Shown here piece by piece: positions 36,051-43,160 of a stretch of 64,000 bases of DNA. Source of the DNA: Paenibacillus sp. PCH8 (GTDB lineage Bacteria; Bacillota; Bacilli; Paenibacillales; Paenibacillaceae); NCBI RefSeq assembly GCF_002968835.1, contig NZ_PKQK01000002.1:744001-808000 (forward strand), read 5' to 3'. The notes under the pieces are model-generated. The model worked only from the letters and a program-made list of their open reading frames with translations, was not told the origin of the DNA and made no database searches. The position numbers and the translations under genes are program-made. The stretch's first letter is position 1; each line of letters starts with the position of its first letter.

Positions 36051-37363
36051 GTTCTAATCTCCTTTGAAAAGGATGCTTCCTTCCCCGTAACATACAATGC
36101 GTTCAGGAAGATACAGAATGGAGCAATCAGATGAACCGTCGACAAGGTATTGTCAAAAAAGGAATACGTCAGGAAACCGACGATCATGCCAGCAAAATAC
36201 AATCGGATCATGCCGTCCAGCCGGAGGTACACTGCCCGGAACACCAGAAAAAGTGAAAGGAATAACAGAATGGCTCCAACCAACCCGCCATCATAATAAA
36301 AGCGAATATATTCATTATGCGGAACAACAAAGCCAGAAAAGATACTTCCATCATTCGCTACGAGGGTTGAGCCGAGGCCACGTCCAAATATCGGATACTC
36401 ATTCGCTTTGCCAATAAAATAATTCCAAGCTACATCTCTTCCCGATAAGCCCTTGCTCTCTGACCTCATCTCATAATTGTCCCATTGCGCAATGACCATA
36501 TAGGCCACAGCGCCAACAAATAAAATGAGAGGAATGGTGGCACTCACCCTGCCTTTAATGAAGGCTTTCAACTGATCAAACAGATAGACCAGAATAATCG
36601 GAATCAACGCGATAAGTGGTCCCCTAGTTCCCGTCTGGACCAGAATGACCAGATGCGTCAAGGTAAGCATGTAATACAGAACAACTTGATGACCTTGCTT
36701 GATCTGAATCAGACAGACGCAGATCGAGATAAAACACAGCATGGCCAGATGCGCGGCGATGTTAGCTCCCTGTAATCGGGTTACTCCCGACATCTCCAGG
36801 TTGGTAATGGACAATATGCCTGCCATCTGAAGTACGTAACCACCGGCAAGACTGAACAGCGGCAGCCATGCAAGCAGACGTATGATTCGTTGACTGATCT
36901 CTCGTGAAAAGTGAGGCATCAGCAACAAAAATGGAACAACTACTCCCAGAAAGGCCTTGAATGGATCGAGCGGACTAACCTTATTGGGCAGATCAGACAG
37001 GAAATAACTCTCCACAAATAAAAAACCAATCGCCAGTGCAGGATATATCAGATCTTTTCGAATACCAAAGCGTAAAAAAAGAGAGATGACAAAACCCAGA
37101 ATCGCCAGCTTGTAGAAGGAGAGCGAATCCAGTCCCGCCAGATGAATGCTAAATATCTTATCAATGGACAATGAAAAACTTACAATGAGAATCATGAAGA
37201 TCCAGCTGGGCTGTTTAATATAGACGCCCAGCAGAATCACAGACAGGAGTGCAACAACCGAGATTAGCGGAAGATAGATTGCTGCGAAGACAATGACCAG
37301 TGAAAACAGAATGATATTAAACGACTTCATGTTCCATGCAGCAAGTATACCGGTCTTTTGCAT
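36047..37363 (-). CDS. wzy: O-antigen ligase/polymerase family protein (Wzy)
   Basis: A 438-residue protein with about twelve membrane helices and a large loop with GTRGPLIALIPI and GRDVAWNYFIGKANEYPIFGRGLGST, the Wzy_C pattern. It joins repeat units outside the membrane. AGGTGG precedes ATG 37363 by ten bases; an internal ATG lies at 37330. The gene order sugar transferase-wzy-pssD-pssE-GTs-wzx is that of a complete Wzx/Wzy system. Confidence 0.88.
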   Translation of the reverse strand: MQKTGILAAWNMKSFNIILFSLVIVFAAIYLPLISVVALLSVILLGVYIKQPSWIFMILIVSFSLSIDKIFSIHLAGLDSLSFYKLAILGFVISLFLRFGIRKDLIYPALAIGFLFVESYFLSDLPNKVSPLDPFKAFLGVVVPFLLLMPHFSREISQRIIRLLAWLPLFSLAGGYVLQMAGILSITNLEMSGVTRLQGANIAAHLAMLCFISICVCLIQIKQGHQVVLYYMLTLTHLVILVQTGTRGPLIALIPIILVYLFDQLKAFIKGRVSATIPLILFVGAVAYMVIAQWDNYEMRSESKGLSGRDVAWNYFIGKANEYPIFGRGLGSTLVANDGSIFSGFVVPHNEYIRFYYDGGLVGAILLFLSLFLVFRAVYLRLDGMIRLYFAGMIVGFLTYSFFDNTLSTVHLIAPFCIFLNALYVTGKEASFSKEIRT

Positions 37364-37397
37364 ATCTGCTAGGCCACCTCAAAGCCAGAATCGTGTA

Positions 37398-38096
37398 TCA
37401 AAACGCATCCTTCGAACCAACCAGCACCTTGAACGTTCTGAAGATAATTTTGATATCCACCATCATGCTGCGCTCACGGGCATACGTCAGATCCAGCTCT
37501 ACCATTTCTTCAAAACCGACACTATTTCGACCGCTGACCTGCCATAATCCCGTACAACCCGGAATCATCTGAAGACGTTGTCTGTCATAGGAAGTGTAGT
37601 TCTGCACTTCTCTGGGCAGAGCCGGTCTGGGGCCAACGAGACTCATCTCTCCTCTGAACACGTTCCACAGCTGTGGCAATTCATCCACACTCGTTTTTCG
37701 AATAAATTTGCCAATCCTTGTGATGCGGGGATCATTCTTCATTTTGAACATGTTCCCGTTCACTTCATTCTGATCAATCAGCTGTTCCAGCAGATCCTCA
37801 GCATTCGCAACCATGGACCTGAATTTGTACATATGAAACTCTTTCCCATCCTGTCCCACCCGTACCTGACGAAAAAAAACAGACCCCTGCGGGGCCTCGA
37901 TTTTAATCAGTATTCCGATGACCGCAAACAAGGGGCACAAAATGATTAAACCTATGAAAGAACCCAGCAAATCGAGCATTCTTTTCATAAATAGATACAC
38001 TTTATCCGCATTTTGTCCTGCCCTCGTGGATGCACCGTACCCTAGATTTGGTTCCATAACAATCTCCGCTTCTTTCGTTTGGGGAGATGGACTCAT
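37398..38096 (-). CDS. Undecaprenyl-phosphate sugar phosphotransferase (EpsL/WbaP type)
   Basis: A 232-residue initiating enzyme that puts the first sugar-1-phosphate on the lipid carrier. One membrane hairpin helix (about 42-62) is followed by the catalytic domain with [34 protein letters not shown] and [13 protein letters not shown]. The short form without the extra N-terminal helices is normal for Gram-positive EPS loci. ATGA overlaps the galU stop. Confidence 0.93.
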   Translation of the reverse strand: MSPSPQTKEAEIVMEPNLGYGASTRAGQNADKVYLFMKRMLDLLGSFIGLIILCPLFAVIGILIKIEAPQGSVFFRQVRVGQDGKEFHMYKFRSMVANAEDLLEQLIDQNEVNGNMFKMKNDPRITRIGKFIRKTSVDELPQLWNVFRGEMSLVGPRPALPREVQNYTSYDRQRLQMIPGCTGLWQVSGRNSVGFEEMVELDLTYARERSMMVDIKIIFRTFKVLVGSKDAF

Positions 38097-38995
38097 TCAA
38101 ACGCCCCCCCGGCTACATGTTTTATAGACTCTTTTTCAAGAATTTGTTGCAGAGCTTGCAGCATTGGAATTCGAAGTTCCTGTTTTTGCAGAGCGAAGTC
38201 GATGGTGGTCAGAATGAATCCCAGTTTCTCTCCAACGTCATAACGTACTCCTTCAAAATCGTAAGCATACACTCCTTGTGTCTCATTTAAACGCTGAATG
38301 GCATCCGTTAATTGAATCTCTCCTCCTTGACCAATCTCCTGTTGTTCCAGATGCTCAAAAATCTCTGGACTCAGTACGTATCGCCCCATAATCGCCAGGT
38401 TGGAAGGTGCTGTGCCTTGGGCTGGTTTCTCTACGAACCTGAGAACCTCTGTCAAACGGCCATCCGATTTCAGCGGGTCCACAATACCGTATCGGTCTGT
38501 TTGTTCAGGAAGTACGGTTTGCACACCAACAATCGAATGCTGAACTTGATCATATTGATCAATAAGTTGTTTGGTGCATGGAACTTCCGATACGACGATG
38601 TCATCTCCGAGCAGTACAGCAAAAGGTTCGTCACCGATAAAGTTACGTGCACACCAGACTGCATGACCAAGTCCTTTAGCCTCTTTTTGTCTTATGTAGT
38701 GAATATCCACGTTAGAAGATTTGCGGACCTCTTCAAGCAGTCCCAGTTTCCCTTTTTCCAGCAAGTTATGCTCCAGTTCAAAGGCGTTGTCGAAATGATC
38801 TTCAATTGCCCGTTTCCCTTTACCTGTTACGATGATAATGTCTTCAATTCCAGAGGCAATGGCTTCCTCAACGATATATTGTATAGTTGGTTTGTCCACA
38901 ATAGGGAGCATTTCCTTGGGCATCGCTTTCGTCGCTGGCAAGAAACGTGTACCTAAACCAGCTGCAGGAATGATCGCTTTTCTCACTTTTTTCAT
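38093..38995 (-). CDS. galU: UTP-glucose-1-phosphate uridylyltransferase
   Basis: A 300-residue enzyme producing UDP-glucose (GtaB in Bacillus). It begins [32 protein letters not shown] and has FVEKP and the late DVGEKLGFI motif. The start ATG 38995 follows AGGGTGG; the frame is open to 39004. It supplies Ugd and glycosyltransferases of the operon. Its long untranslated upstream gap holds the EAR-like RNA. Confidence 0.95.
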   Translation of the reverse strand: MKKVRKAIIPAAGLGTRFLPATKAMPKEMLPIVDKPTIQYIVEEAIASGIEDIIIVTGKGKRAIEDHFDNAFELEHNLLEKGKLGLLEEVRKSSNVDIHYIRQKEAKGLGHAVWCARNFIGDEPFAVLLGDDIVVSEVPCTKQLIDQYDQVQHSIVGVQTVLPEQTDRYGIVDPLKSDGRLTEVLRFVEKPAQGTAPSNLAIMGRYVLSPEIFEHLEQQEIGQGGEIQLTDAIQRLNETQGVYAYDFEGVRYDVGEKLGFILTTIDFALQKQELRIPMLQALQQILEKESIKHVAGGAFE

Positions 38996-39043
38996 AAATA
39001 CCACCCTATCCTCTTTTTTTTTTAGTTTTTATATAATTTGAAA

Positions 39044-39150
39044 CAGGGCATCTAACCCTTCCTCACGTCATACCTTTGACGATTAACGTCTAAGGTTCAT
39101 TGAACCCACAGCATGACCGAGTGTCTACAGTGATAAAGGTGCAGTAGACA
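39044..39150 (-). ncRNA. Structured leader RNA before galU, candidate EAR element
   Basis: The 190 bases between the BY-kinase gene and galU are rich in paired segments: TGTCTAC/GTAGACA (39122-39150), GTCAT/ATGAC (39067-39117) enclosing GACG/CGTC (39078-39090) and GGTTCA/TGAACC (39094-39106). ACCTT/AAGGT (39072-39096) would extend the GACG hairpin at the expense of the GGTTCA one. Bacillus eps operons carry an antitermination RNA called EAR between the kinase gene epsB and the next gene, exactly this position. I identify it by position and structure, not by sequence match. Confidence 0.5.
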
Positions 39151-39185
39151 TTACCTATTCACTTGGGAATCGCGGGATGAATATT

Positions 39186-39863
39186 TTAATTTTCGCCGTA
39201 GCTGACCGAACCAGCCTTCGTCTTGATATTGTTAAGAATGGCACCCAGGATTCGTGCATTCACATGCTCCAGAGCAGCCTTGGTCTTCCTCACCAATTCC
39301 TTCTTGACCTTGCCAGAGTTCACCACCAGCAGCACACCATCGCACAGCGAACTTACAATGAGTGCATCCGTTACAGCGAGCACCGGCGGCGTATCAAACA
39401 TGATGACATCATATTGATCTTCTAACTCTTCAATCATCTTTTTCATCCGATTGGAACCGATCATCTCGGAAGGGTTCGGCGGAATAGGGCCAGACGTGAA
39501 CAGTTGGAGGTTATCGATATAACTTTCTCTAAGTACCTCATGCACACTGTACTGATTGGACATCACACTGCTAAGACCGATATGATTGGGAACGGAAAAC
39601 ACCTTATGCAGAGATGGATTACGCAGATCCGCATCGATCAGCAGAACTTTCTTACCTTCCTGGGCATAGGTCACAGCCAGGTTACTAATCGTTGTGGTCT
39701 TGCCTTCGCCGGATTCGGCCGAAGCCACCATGATTTTTTTGATATGACTGTCGATTGATGAGAATTGGATGTTGGTCCGTAATTTACGGTACCCCTCCGA
39801 GATTTGAGATTTGGAGTTAAAATAGGTCACCAGACTGTTATTTTCATTGGTTTGCCGTGACAT
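39186..39863 (-). CDS. CpsD/CapB-type tyrosine kinase (BY-kinase)
   Basis: A 225-residue bacterial tyrosine kinase that works with the Wzz-type protein upstream. Walker A is ASAESGEGKTTT, A' is VLLIDADLRNPS, Walker B is VIMFDTPP. The C-terminus (SVSYGEN) has a single tyrosine where such kinases usually have a cluster. I choose ATG 39863, nine bases behind GGGGG; a longer start at 39872 is open. It overlaps the Wzz gene by about 20 bases. Confidence 0.92.
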   Translation of the reverse strand: MSRQTNENNSLVTYFNSKSQISEGYRKLRTNIQFSSIDSHIKKIMVASAESGEGKTTTISNLAVTYAQEGKKVLLIDADLRNPSLHKVFSVPNHIGLSSVMSNQYSVHEVLRESYIDNLQLFTSGPIPPNPSEMIGSNRMKKMIEELEDQYDVIMFDTPPVLAVTDALIVSSLCDGVLLVVNSGKVKKELVRKTKAALEHVNARILGAILNNIKTKAGSVSYGEN

Positions 39864-40599
39864 ATGTGCCATCCCCCACTTTCTGTTGAGAAACGTAATT
39901 TTTCGTATTTTTCAGATCATCTTTTTTCATTTTGGATATCACTGTAAGCACAGGCAGGCCCAGCTCTTTTTCGAGTTCGGTTTCGGATTTGAATGTATCG
40001 TCCAGATAGTCCAGCAGAAATACGAGTGCAATGGCGAGCACTAGACCTGCGAACAGGCTGACAATGATGCTTAATGTGGTTTTCATATTGATTGGAGATA
40101 CGTTACTATCTACTTTTGCTTCACTGAGGATAGCCACATTATCGATTTTCATGATCAGGGGGATTTGAGACTGAAAAACACTGGAGATGGCATTGACTGT
40201 TTTTGCGGCTTTTTCGTAGGTAGTCCCTTGTACAGTGATGCTCATCACTTGGGACTCGCTTGCTGTAGAGACGGAGGTGCTATTCATGAGCTGTGCAGAG
40301 GTTAAGCCCAGGTCTGGATACGTGGTAGCGACTTTGTCCATAATGGCCGAAGATTTAATAATTTCTCTGTACGAGTTAATGAGTTTGATATTGGTTTGAA
40401 TCATGCTGAAATCCATCATGGCCTGACCTTGAACGGTAGAGGTCTGGTTCACGATTAGTTTGGAACTTGCCTCATAGATCGGCTGGGTGAAGAAAATGCT
40501 TTTGACCCCTGCACCTACACCGGCTATTAAAGCAATTGCGACGATCAACCACAGTTTCTTTTGTAAGAGTCGAAAATATCCTTTCAGTTCCACTTTCAT
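39844..40599 (-). CDS. Wzz/CapA-type chain-length protein and kinase activator
   Basis: A 251-residue protein with two membrane helices (about 17-35 and 178-198) flanking an extracellular domain. It has the Wzz start (KGYFRLLQKKLWLIVAIALIAG) and a cytosolic tail (KSETELEKELGLPVL) that stimulates the separate kinase. It sets polymer length in EPS and capsule systems. Confidence 0.9.
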   Translation of the reverse strand: MKVELKGYFRLLQKKLWLIVAIALIAGVGAGVKSIFFTQPIYEASSKLIVNQTSTVQGQAMMDFSMIQTNIKLINSYREIIKSSAIMDKVATTYPDLGLTSAQLMNSTSVSTASESQVMSITVQGTTYEKAAKTVNAISSVFQSQIPLIMKIDNVAILSEAKVDSNVSPINMKTTLSIIVSLFAGLVLAIALVFLLDYLDDTFKSETELEKELGLPVLTVISKMKKDDLKNTKNYVSQQKVGDGTYVTANQ

Positions 40600-40631
40600 T
40601 CCCCCTATATGTTGTGATCAAACCTATGTAA

Positions 40632-41390
40632 CTACCAGATGGACAGCAGCCTTTTCCGAGGTTTCCAGCGTTCCGTGACTAGACTCGTATTCGATAGAAT
40701 GTAGGATGCATTCTCTGCCAACCTTCTGACGGCATCAGCTCCGAAACGACGCTCAATGACCCGCTCTCCCTCACGTATGGCAAATGTCCTTTTGCACATA
40801 TCATGTGCATCTGATGAAATGAAATGAAACCCGTTTTCTTTGCAAAAATGAAAACACCACTTCTGAACTTTTCGTCCGAAAAGCCCAGTGAAAGATTGAG
40901 CAGTGAGCTGACATAGCCCGCCTTGACTCAGATAATCAGCCAACAGCTTTGGCTTCTTCAAAATGACACGATTGCGTTCCGGATGAGCAATGATAGGGGT
41001 GATTCCCGCTATTCGTAATTCATGCAGTATCCTGGGGAACTGTGAGGGAATATGATCAAAGGGTAATTCCAGCAACATGTAACGACTTCCGGCGAGTGTG
41101 CAGCACTTCCCTGCATATAAGTCTCCAATCAGGTTGTCATGCACCCTGATCTCCTGTCCGGGACGAATCTCCAGGCGAATGTTACGTGTGCGAAGTTCTG
41201 CATGAAGCAGGTTCACGGCCTGATTGACCACCATCGGTTCATTGTTGTATTGCCCGTTCAGGTGATGCGGAGTCGCAATAATGGAGGTGATTCCGGAGGC
41301 TGCCGCCTTCTCAGCCATTGCAACGGACTGCTCCATTCGAACAGGACCATCATCCAGACCGGATAAAATGTGGCAGTGCATTTCAACCAT
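40632..41390 (-). CDS. CpsB/YwqE-type tyrosine phosphatase (PHP family)
   Basis: A manganese-dependent phosphatase of about 252 residues that removes phosphate from BY-kinases. PHP motifs: MHCHILSGLDDGP at the start, IIATPHH, AHPERN and the late SSDAHD. ATG 41390 is preferred because AGGAAG lies seven bases upstream; TTG 41396 is open too. It is the first gene of the operon. I found no convincing promoter in the 140 bases before it. Confidence 0.9.
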   Translation of the reverse strand: MVEMHCHILSGLDDGPVRMEQSVAMAEKAAASGITSIIATPHHLNGQYNNEPMVVNQAVNLLHAELRTRNIRLEIRPGQEIRVHDNLIGDLYAGKCCTLAGSRYMLLELPFDHIPSQFPRILHELRIAGITPIIAHPERNRVILKKPKLLADYLSQGGLCQLTAQSFTGLFGRKVQKWCFHFCKENGFHFISSDAHDMCKRTFAIREGERVIERRFGADAVRRLAENASYILSNTSLVTERWKPRKRLLSIW

Positions 41391-41532
41391 ATCCAAACTT
41401 CCTGAAATAGTATGATCCCCCTCGCCCTTTTATTCATTGCGCAAATGCTTTTGGTGTTAAAGAACTAATGCATAACGCTATGAAATATAGTAAAATGGCG
41501 TTAAGTACATCCTTAACCGAAATAAGTTGGAC

Positions 41533-41967
41533 TTATATGGTAAAATCAATGTAATGATAGGGTTTTTGCAGAGCTCTTTGCTCTGTTGCCTTTTCATACT
41601 GAAAACGGGAAACCGTGGGAAACTGAACTTCAGTAAGCATTGCGTTTAACTGTCCCGTTATATATAGTTTCTGTTCGTGCTGAATATGCAAGTTTGAATG
41701 ATACATTGTGAGTTCTCCAAAGGGCTGTTTCCATTGCAACCTTGCGTGAAGTCTTACACATACATGATGATCTTCAACATCCAAACCAATGAGCATTTCT
41801 GATGATACGGGCAAGTTCAGGTCGCTCAGGAAGGTGATCGCTTGAGTGTCCATACCAAGCAACAGAACGGGGCGCCTTTTGCGGTCTACCATTTTCCCAT
41901 GAAACTCCTGAATGTACATATGGACATTTAATTTCATATCAGCCCAATCCTGAATTATTGAATTCAT
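41533..41967 (-). CDS. Possible degenerate PilZ-like protein
   Basis: A 144-residue protein. Its middle (about 30-60) follows the beta-barrel pattern of PilZ domains: a basic DRKRRP, then a hydrophobic strand, ITFLSDLNLPVSSEMLIGLDV. The key D/NxSxxG motif that binds cyclic di-GMP is replaced by MDTQAITF, so it may not bind. This is a pattern reading, not a confirmed family. The promoter overlaps GATACA-type operators, and the gene points toward the EPS operon, which starts about 140 bases after it on the same strand. Confidence 0.55.
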   Translation of the reverse strand: MNSIIQDWADMKLNVHMYIQEFHGKMVDRKRRPVLLLGMDTQAITFLSDLNLPVSSEMLIGLDVEDHHVCVRLHARLQWKQPFGELTMYHSNLHIQHEQKLYITGQLNAMLTEVQFPTVSRFQYEKATEQRALQKPYHYIDFTI

Positions 41968-42068
41968 GGTTTCATTCCTTTAGAATGGATTAGCCTACAT
42001 GGATTGCCTCTACTTCCTTCTCACAGGTATAAGGTCCAGGCAACAAGGAGATACTTAAAATATCCCAA

Positions 42069-42098
42069 ATGATACATTTTGTAACTCCATACGTCCAA
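42069..42098 (-). promoter_or_regulatory. Promoter of the PilZ-like gene
   Basis: On the minus strand TTGGAC (42093-42098) and TATCAT (42069-42074) are 18 bases apart. The -10 box overlaps one GATACA-type operator and the other lies just upstream of the -35 box. Confidence 0.55.
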
Positions 42099-42118
42099 TT
42101 TACGATACAATACGTATC
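42071..42118. promoter_or_regulatory. Two GATACA-type operators
   Basis: GATACATTTTGTAAC (42071-42085) and GATACAATACGTATC (42104-42118), 33 bases apart, each match the palindrome GATACA-N3-TGTATC with one mismatch. They lie between the XRE-family gene and the PilZ-like gene. Confidence 0.6.
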
Positions 42119-42255
42119 ATGTCAAGCGGTATTTGGACATGGTTCTTTTGATTTACGACAATATGAGATGTCCTTAGACAGACCTATTTACATTGAGTTT
42201 GAAGGAAACGAAAGAGGATTTACTATTTTGCAGTAAAGCTGCCCTGATCAAAAAC

Positions 42256-42283
42256 TTGGCTCAGGATTGTTTCAATATATATT
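42256..42283 (+). promoter_or_regulatory. Promoter of the XRE-family gene
   Basis: TTGGCT (42256-42261) and TATATT (42278-42283) are 16 bases apart, 27 bases before the start codon. It is about 140 bases from the nearest GATACA operator. Confidence 0.5.
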
Positions 42284-42309
42284 TGATGTCGTTCAGGGGG
42301 AACTAGCTT

Positions 42310-42678
42310 ATGAGCTACGGAAATCGCATTGCTGAATTAAGGGAACAGCGGGGACTTACTCAAGAAGAACTTGCGAGCTCCATTCATATTACAAGAGCTG
42401 CTCTCTCCCACTACGAGAAGAACCGACGTAAACCGGATTTCGAAGTGTTAACGCGGCTTGCTGACATCTTTGGCGTGTCCATTGATTATCTCATTGGGCG
42501 TACGAAGCAAAATGATGTTGTCATGGATGAAGATGTACGTGAATTCGTGGATACGCTTGAGTTGTCGGATAAGGAAGTGCTGGAGCGCTTCGATCTGATG
42601 ATTGATGGTAAGTCCTTAACGGAAGAAGAGGCACGTCGTTTTATTGCTTTTGTCCGAATGGAACGCAGCATGGACTAA
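42310..42678 (+). CDS. XRE-family transcriptional regulator
   Basis: A 122-residue repressor with a helix-turn-helix at about 5-60 (RIAELREQRGLTQEELASSIHITRAALSHYEKNRRKP) and an acidic helical tail (about 72-118). It resembles Xre/SinR-type proteins. GGGGGAACTAGCTT precedes the ATG. Its likely operators lie upstream and near base 21320; it is not next to any phage gene. It may control the PilZ-like gene, itself, and the 83-residue protein gene. Confidence 0.85.
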   Translation: MSYGNRIAELREQRGLTQEELASSIHITRAALSHYEKNRRKPDFEVLTRLADIFGVSIDYLIGRTKQNDVVMDEDVREFVDTLELSDKEVLERFDLMIDGKSLTEEEARRFIAFVRMERSMD

Positions 42679-42690
42679 CCCGAAAAGAGG

Positions 42691-42733
42691 ACCCAGTTCC
42701 CGTGAGATTCACTCTCCGGTTTCTGGGTTTTTT
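42691..42733 (+). terminator. Terminator of the XRE gene
   Basis: CCCAG near 42692 pairs with CTGGG at 42723-42727 and is followed by six T. The stem has inner mismatches, but the U tract is strong. Confidence 0.7.
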
Positions 42734-42777
42734 GTGTATCTTAAATTCCCTCCCCATTCCATGGTTATCAGTGTGTG

Positions 42778-42933
42778 TCAAGGACGCTTGTTGTTGACGG
42801 AGGATACGAAATGGTTCCAACGCTCCGGGTCGATTCCGCATTGCAGTAAAACTTTCATGATGTCCATCTGGGTTGTTTCGACTTGTTTACCTGTCGGCTT
42901 ACGATCGTCCCTGTTTGGATGTTTCATATTCAT
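42778..42933 (-). CDS. Uncharacterised 51-residue protein
   Basis: A short open frame that begins MNMKHPNRDDRKPTG and ends NNKRP. It is basic at both ends with a helical centre (about 20-45) and no membrane segment. AGAGG lies eight bases before the ATG, a good ribosome site. It lies alone on the minus strand between the XRE gene and the glutamate synthase gene. I do not recognise it. Confidence 0.6.
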   Translation of the reverse strand: MNMKHPNRDDRKPTGKQVETTQMDIMKVLLQCGIDPERWNHFVSSVNNKRP

Positions 42934-43070
42934 TCCGCTAACCTCTCTTATCTTTATACTTTCCCTGCACTCTAAAAACTAGCCTAATTATACTTGAGAA
43001 ACTAACTCAATGTTGTCGTCTCATGACGATAACGTTTTTTGAGCGGGTTCTAATTTTGTCGAAAGCCAAA

Positions 43071-43112
43071 TAGGAGCTATCTGGCGCCGGATTGGCGACC
43101 ATATAGCTCCTA
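43071..43112 (-). terminator. Hairpin after glutamate synthase
   Basis: TAGGAGCTAT (43071-43080) is inverted at 43103-43112, with an inner CGCC/GGCG stem. The U tract on the minus strand is short, so termination is likely but not certain. Confidence 0.6.
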
Positions 43113-43160
43113 TAATTCTTCAGACAACCTGTTCATGCAATTTCACTTGAACAAGAAGTG

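Noticed and set aside
41408..41414. CATACTA before the EPS operon as a sigma-G promoter
   Set aside because: The only -35-like GAATA is 16 bases away and the result would place spore-specific control on an EPS operon with no other support.
42310..42678. Remnant prophage, because of an XRE protein and PBSX-like operators
   Set aside because: No phage structural, lysis or integrase genes occur anywhere in the window.
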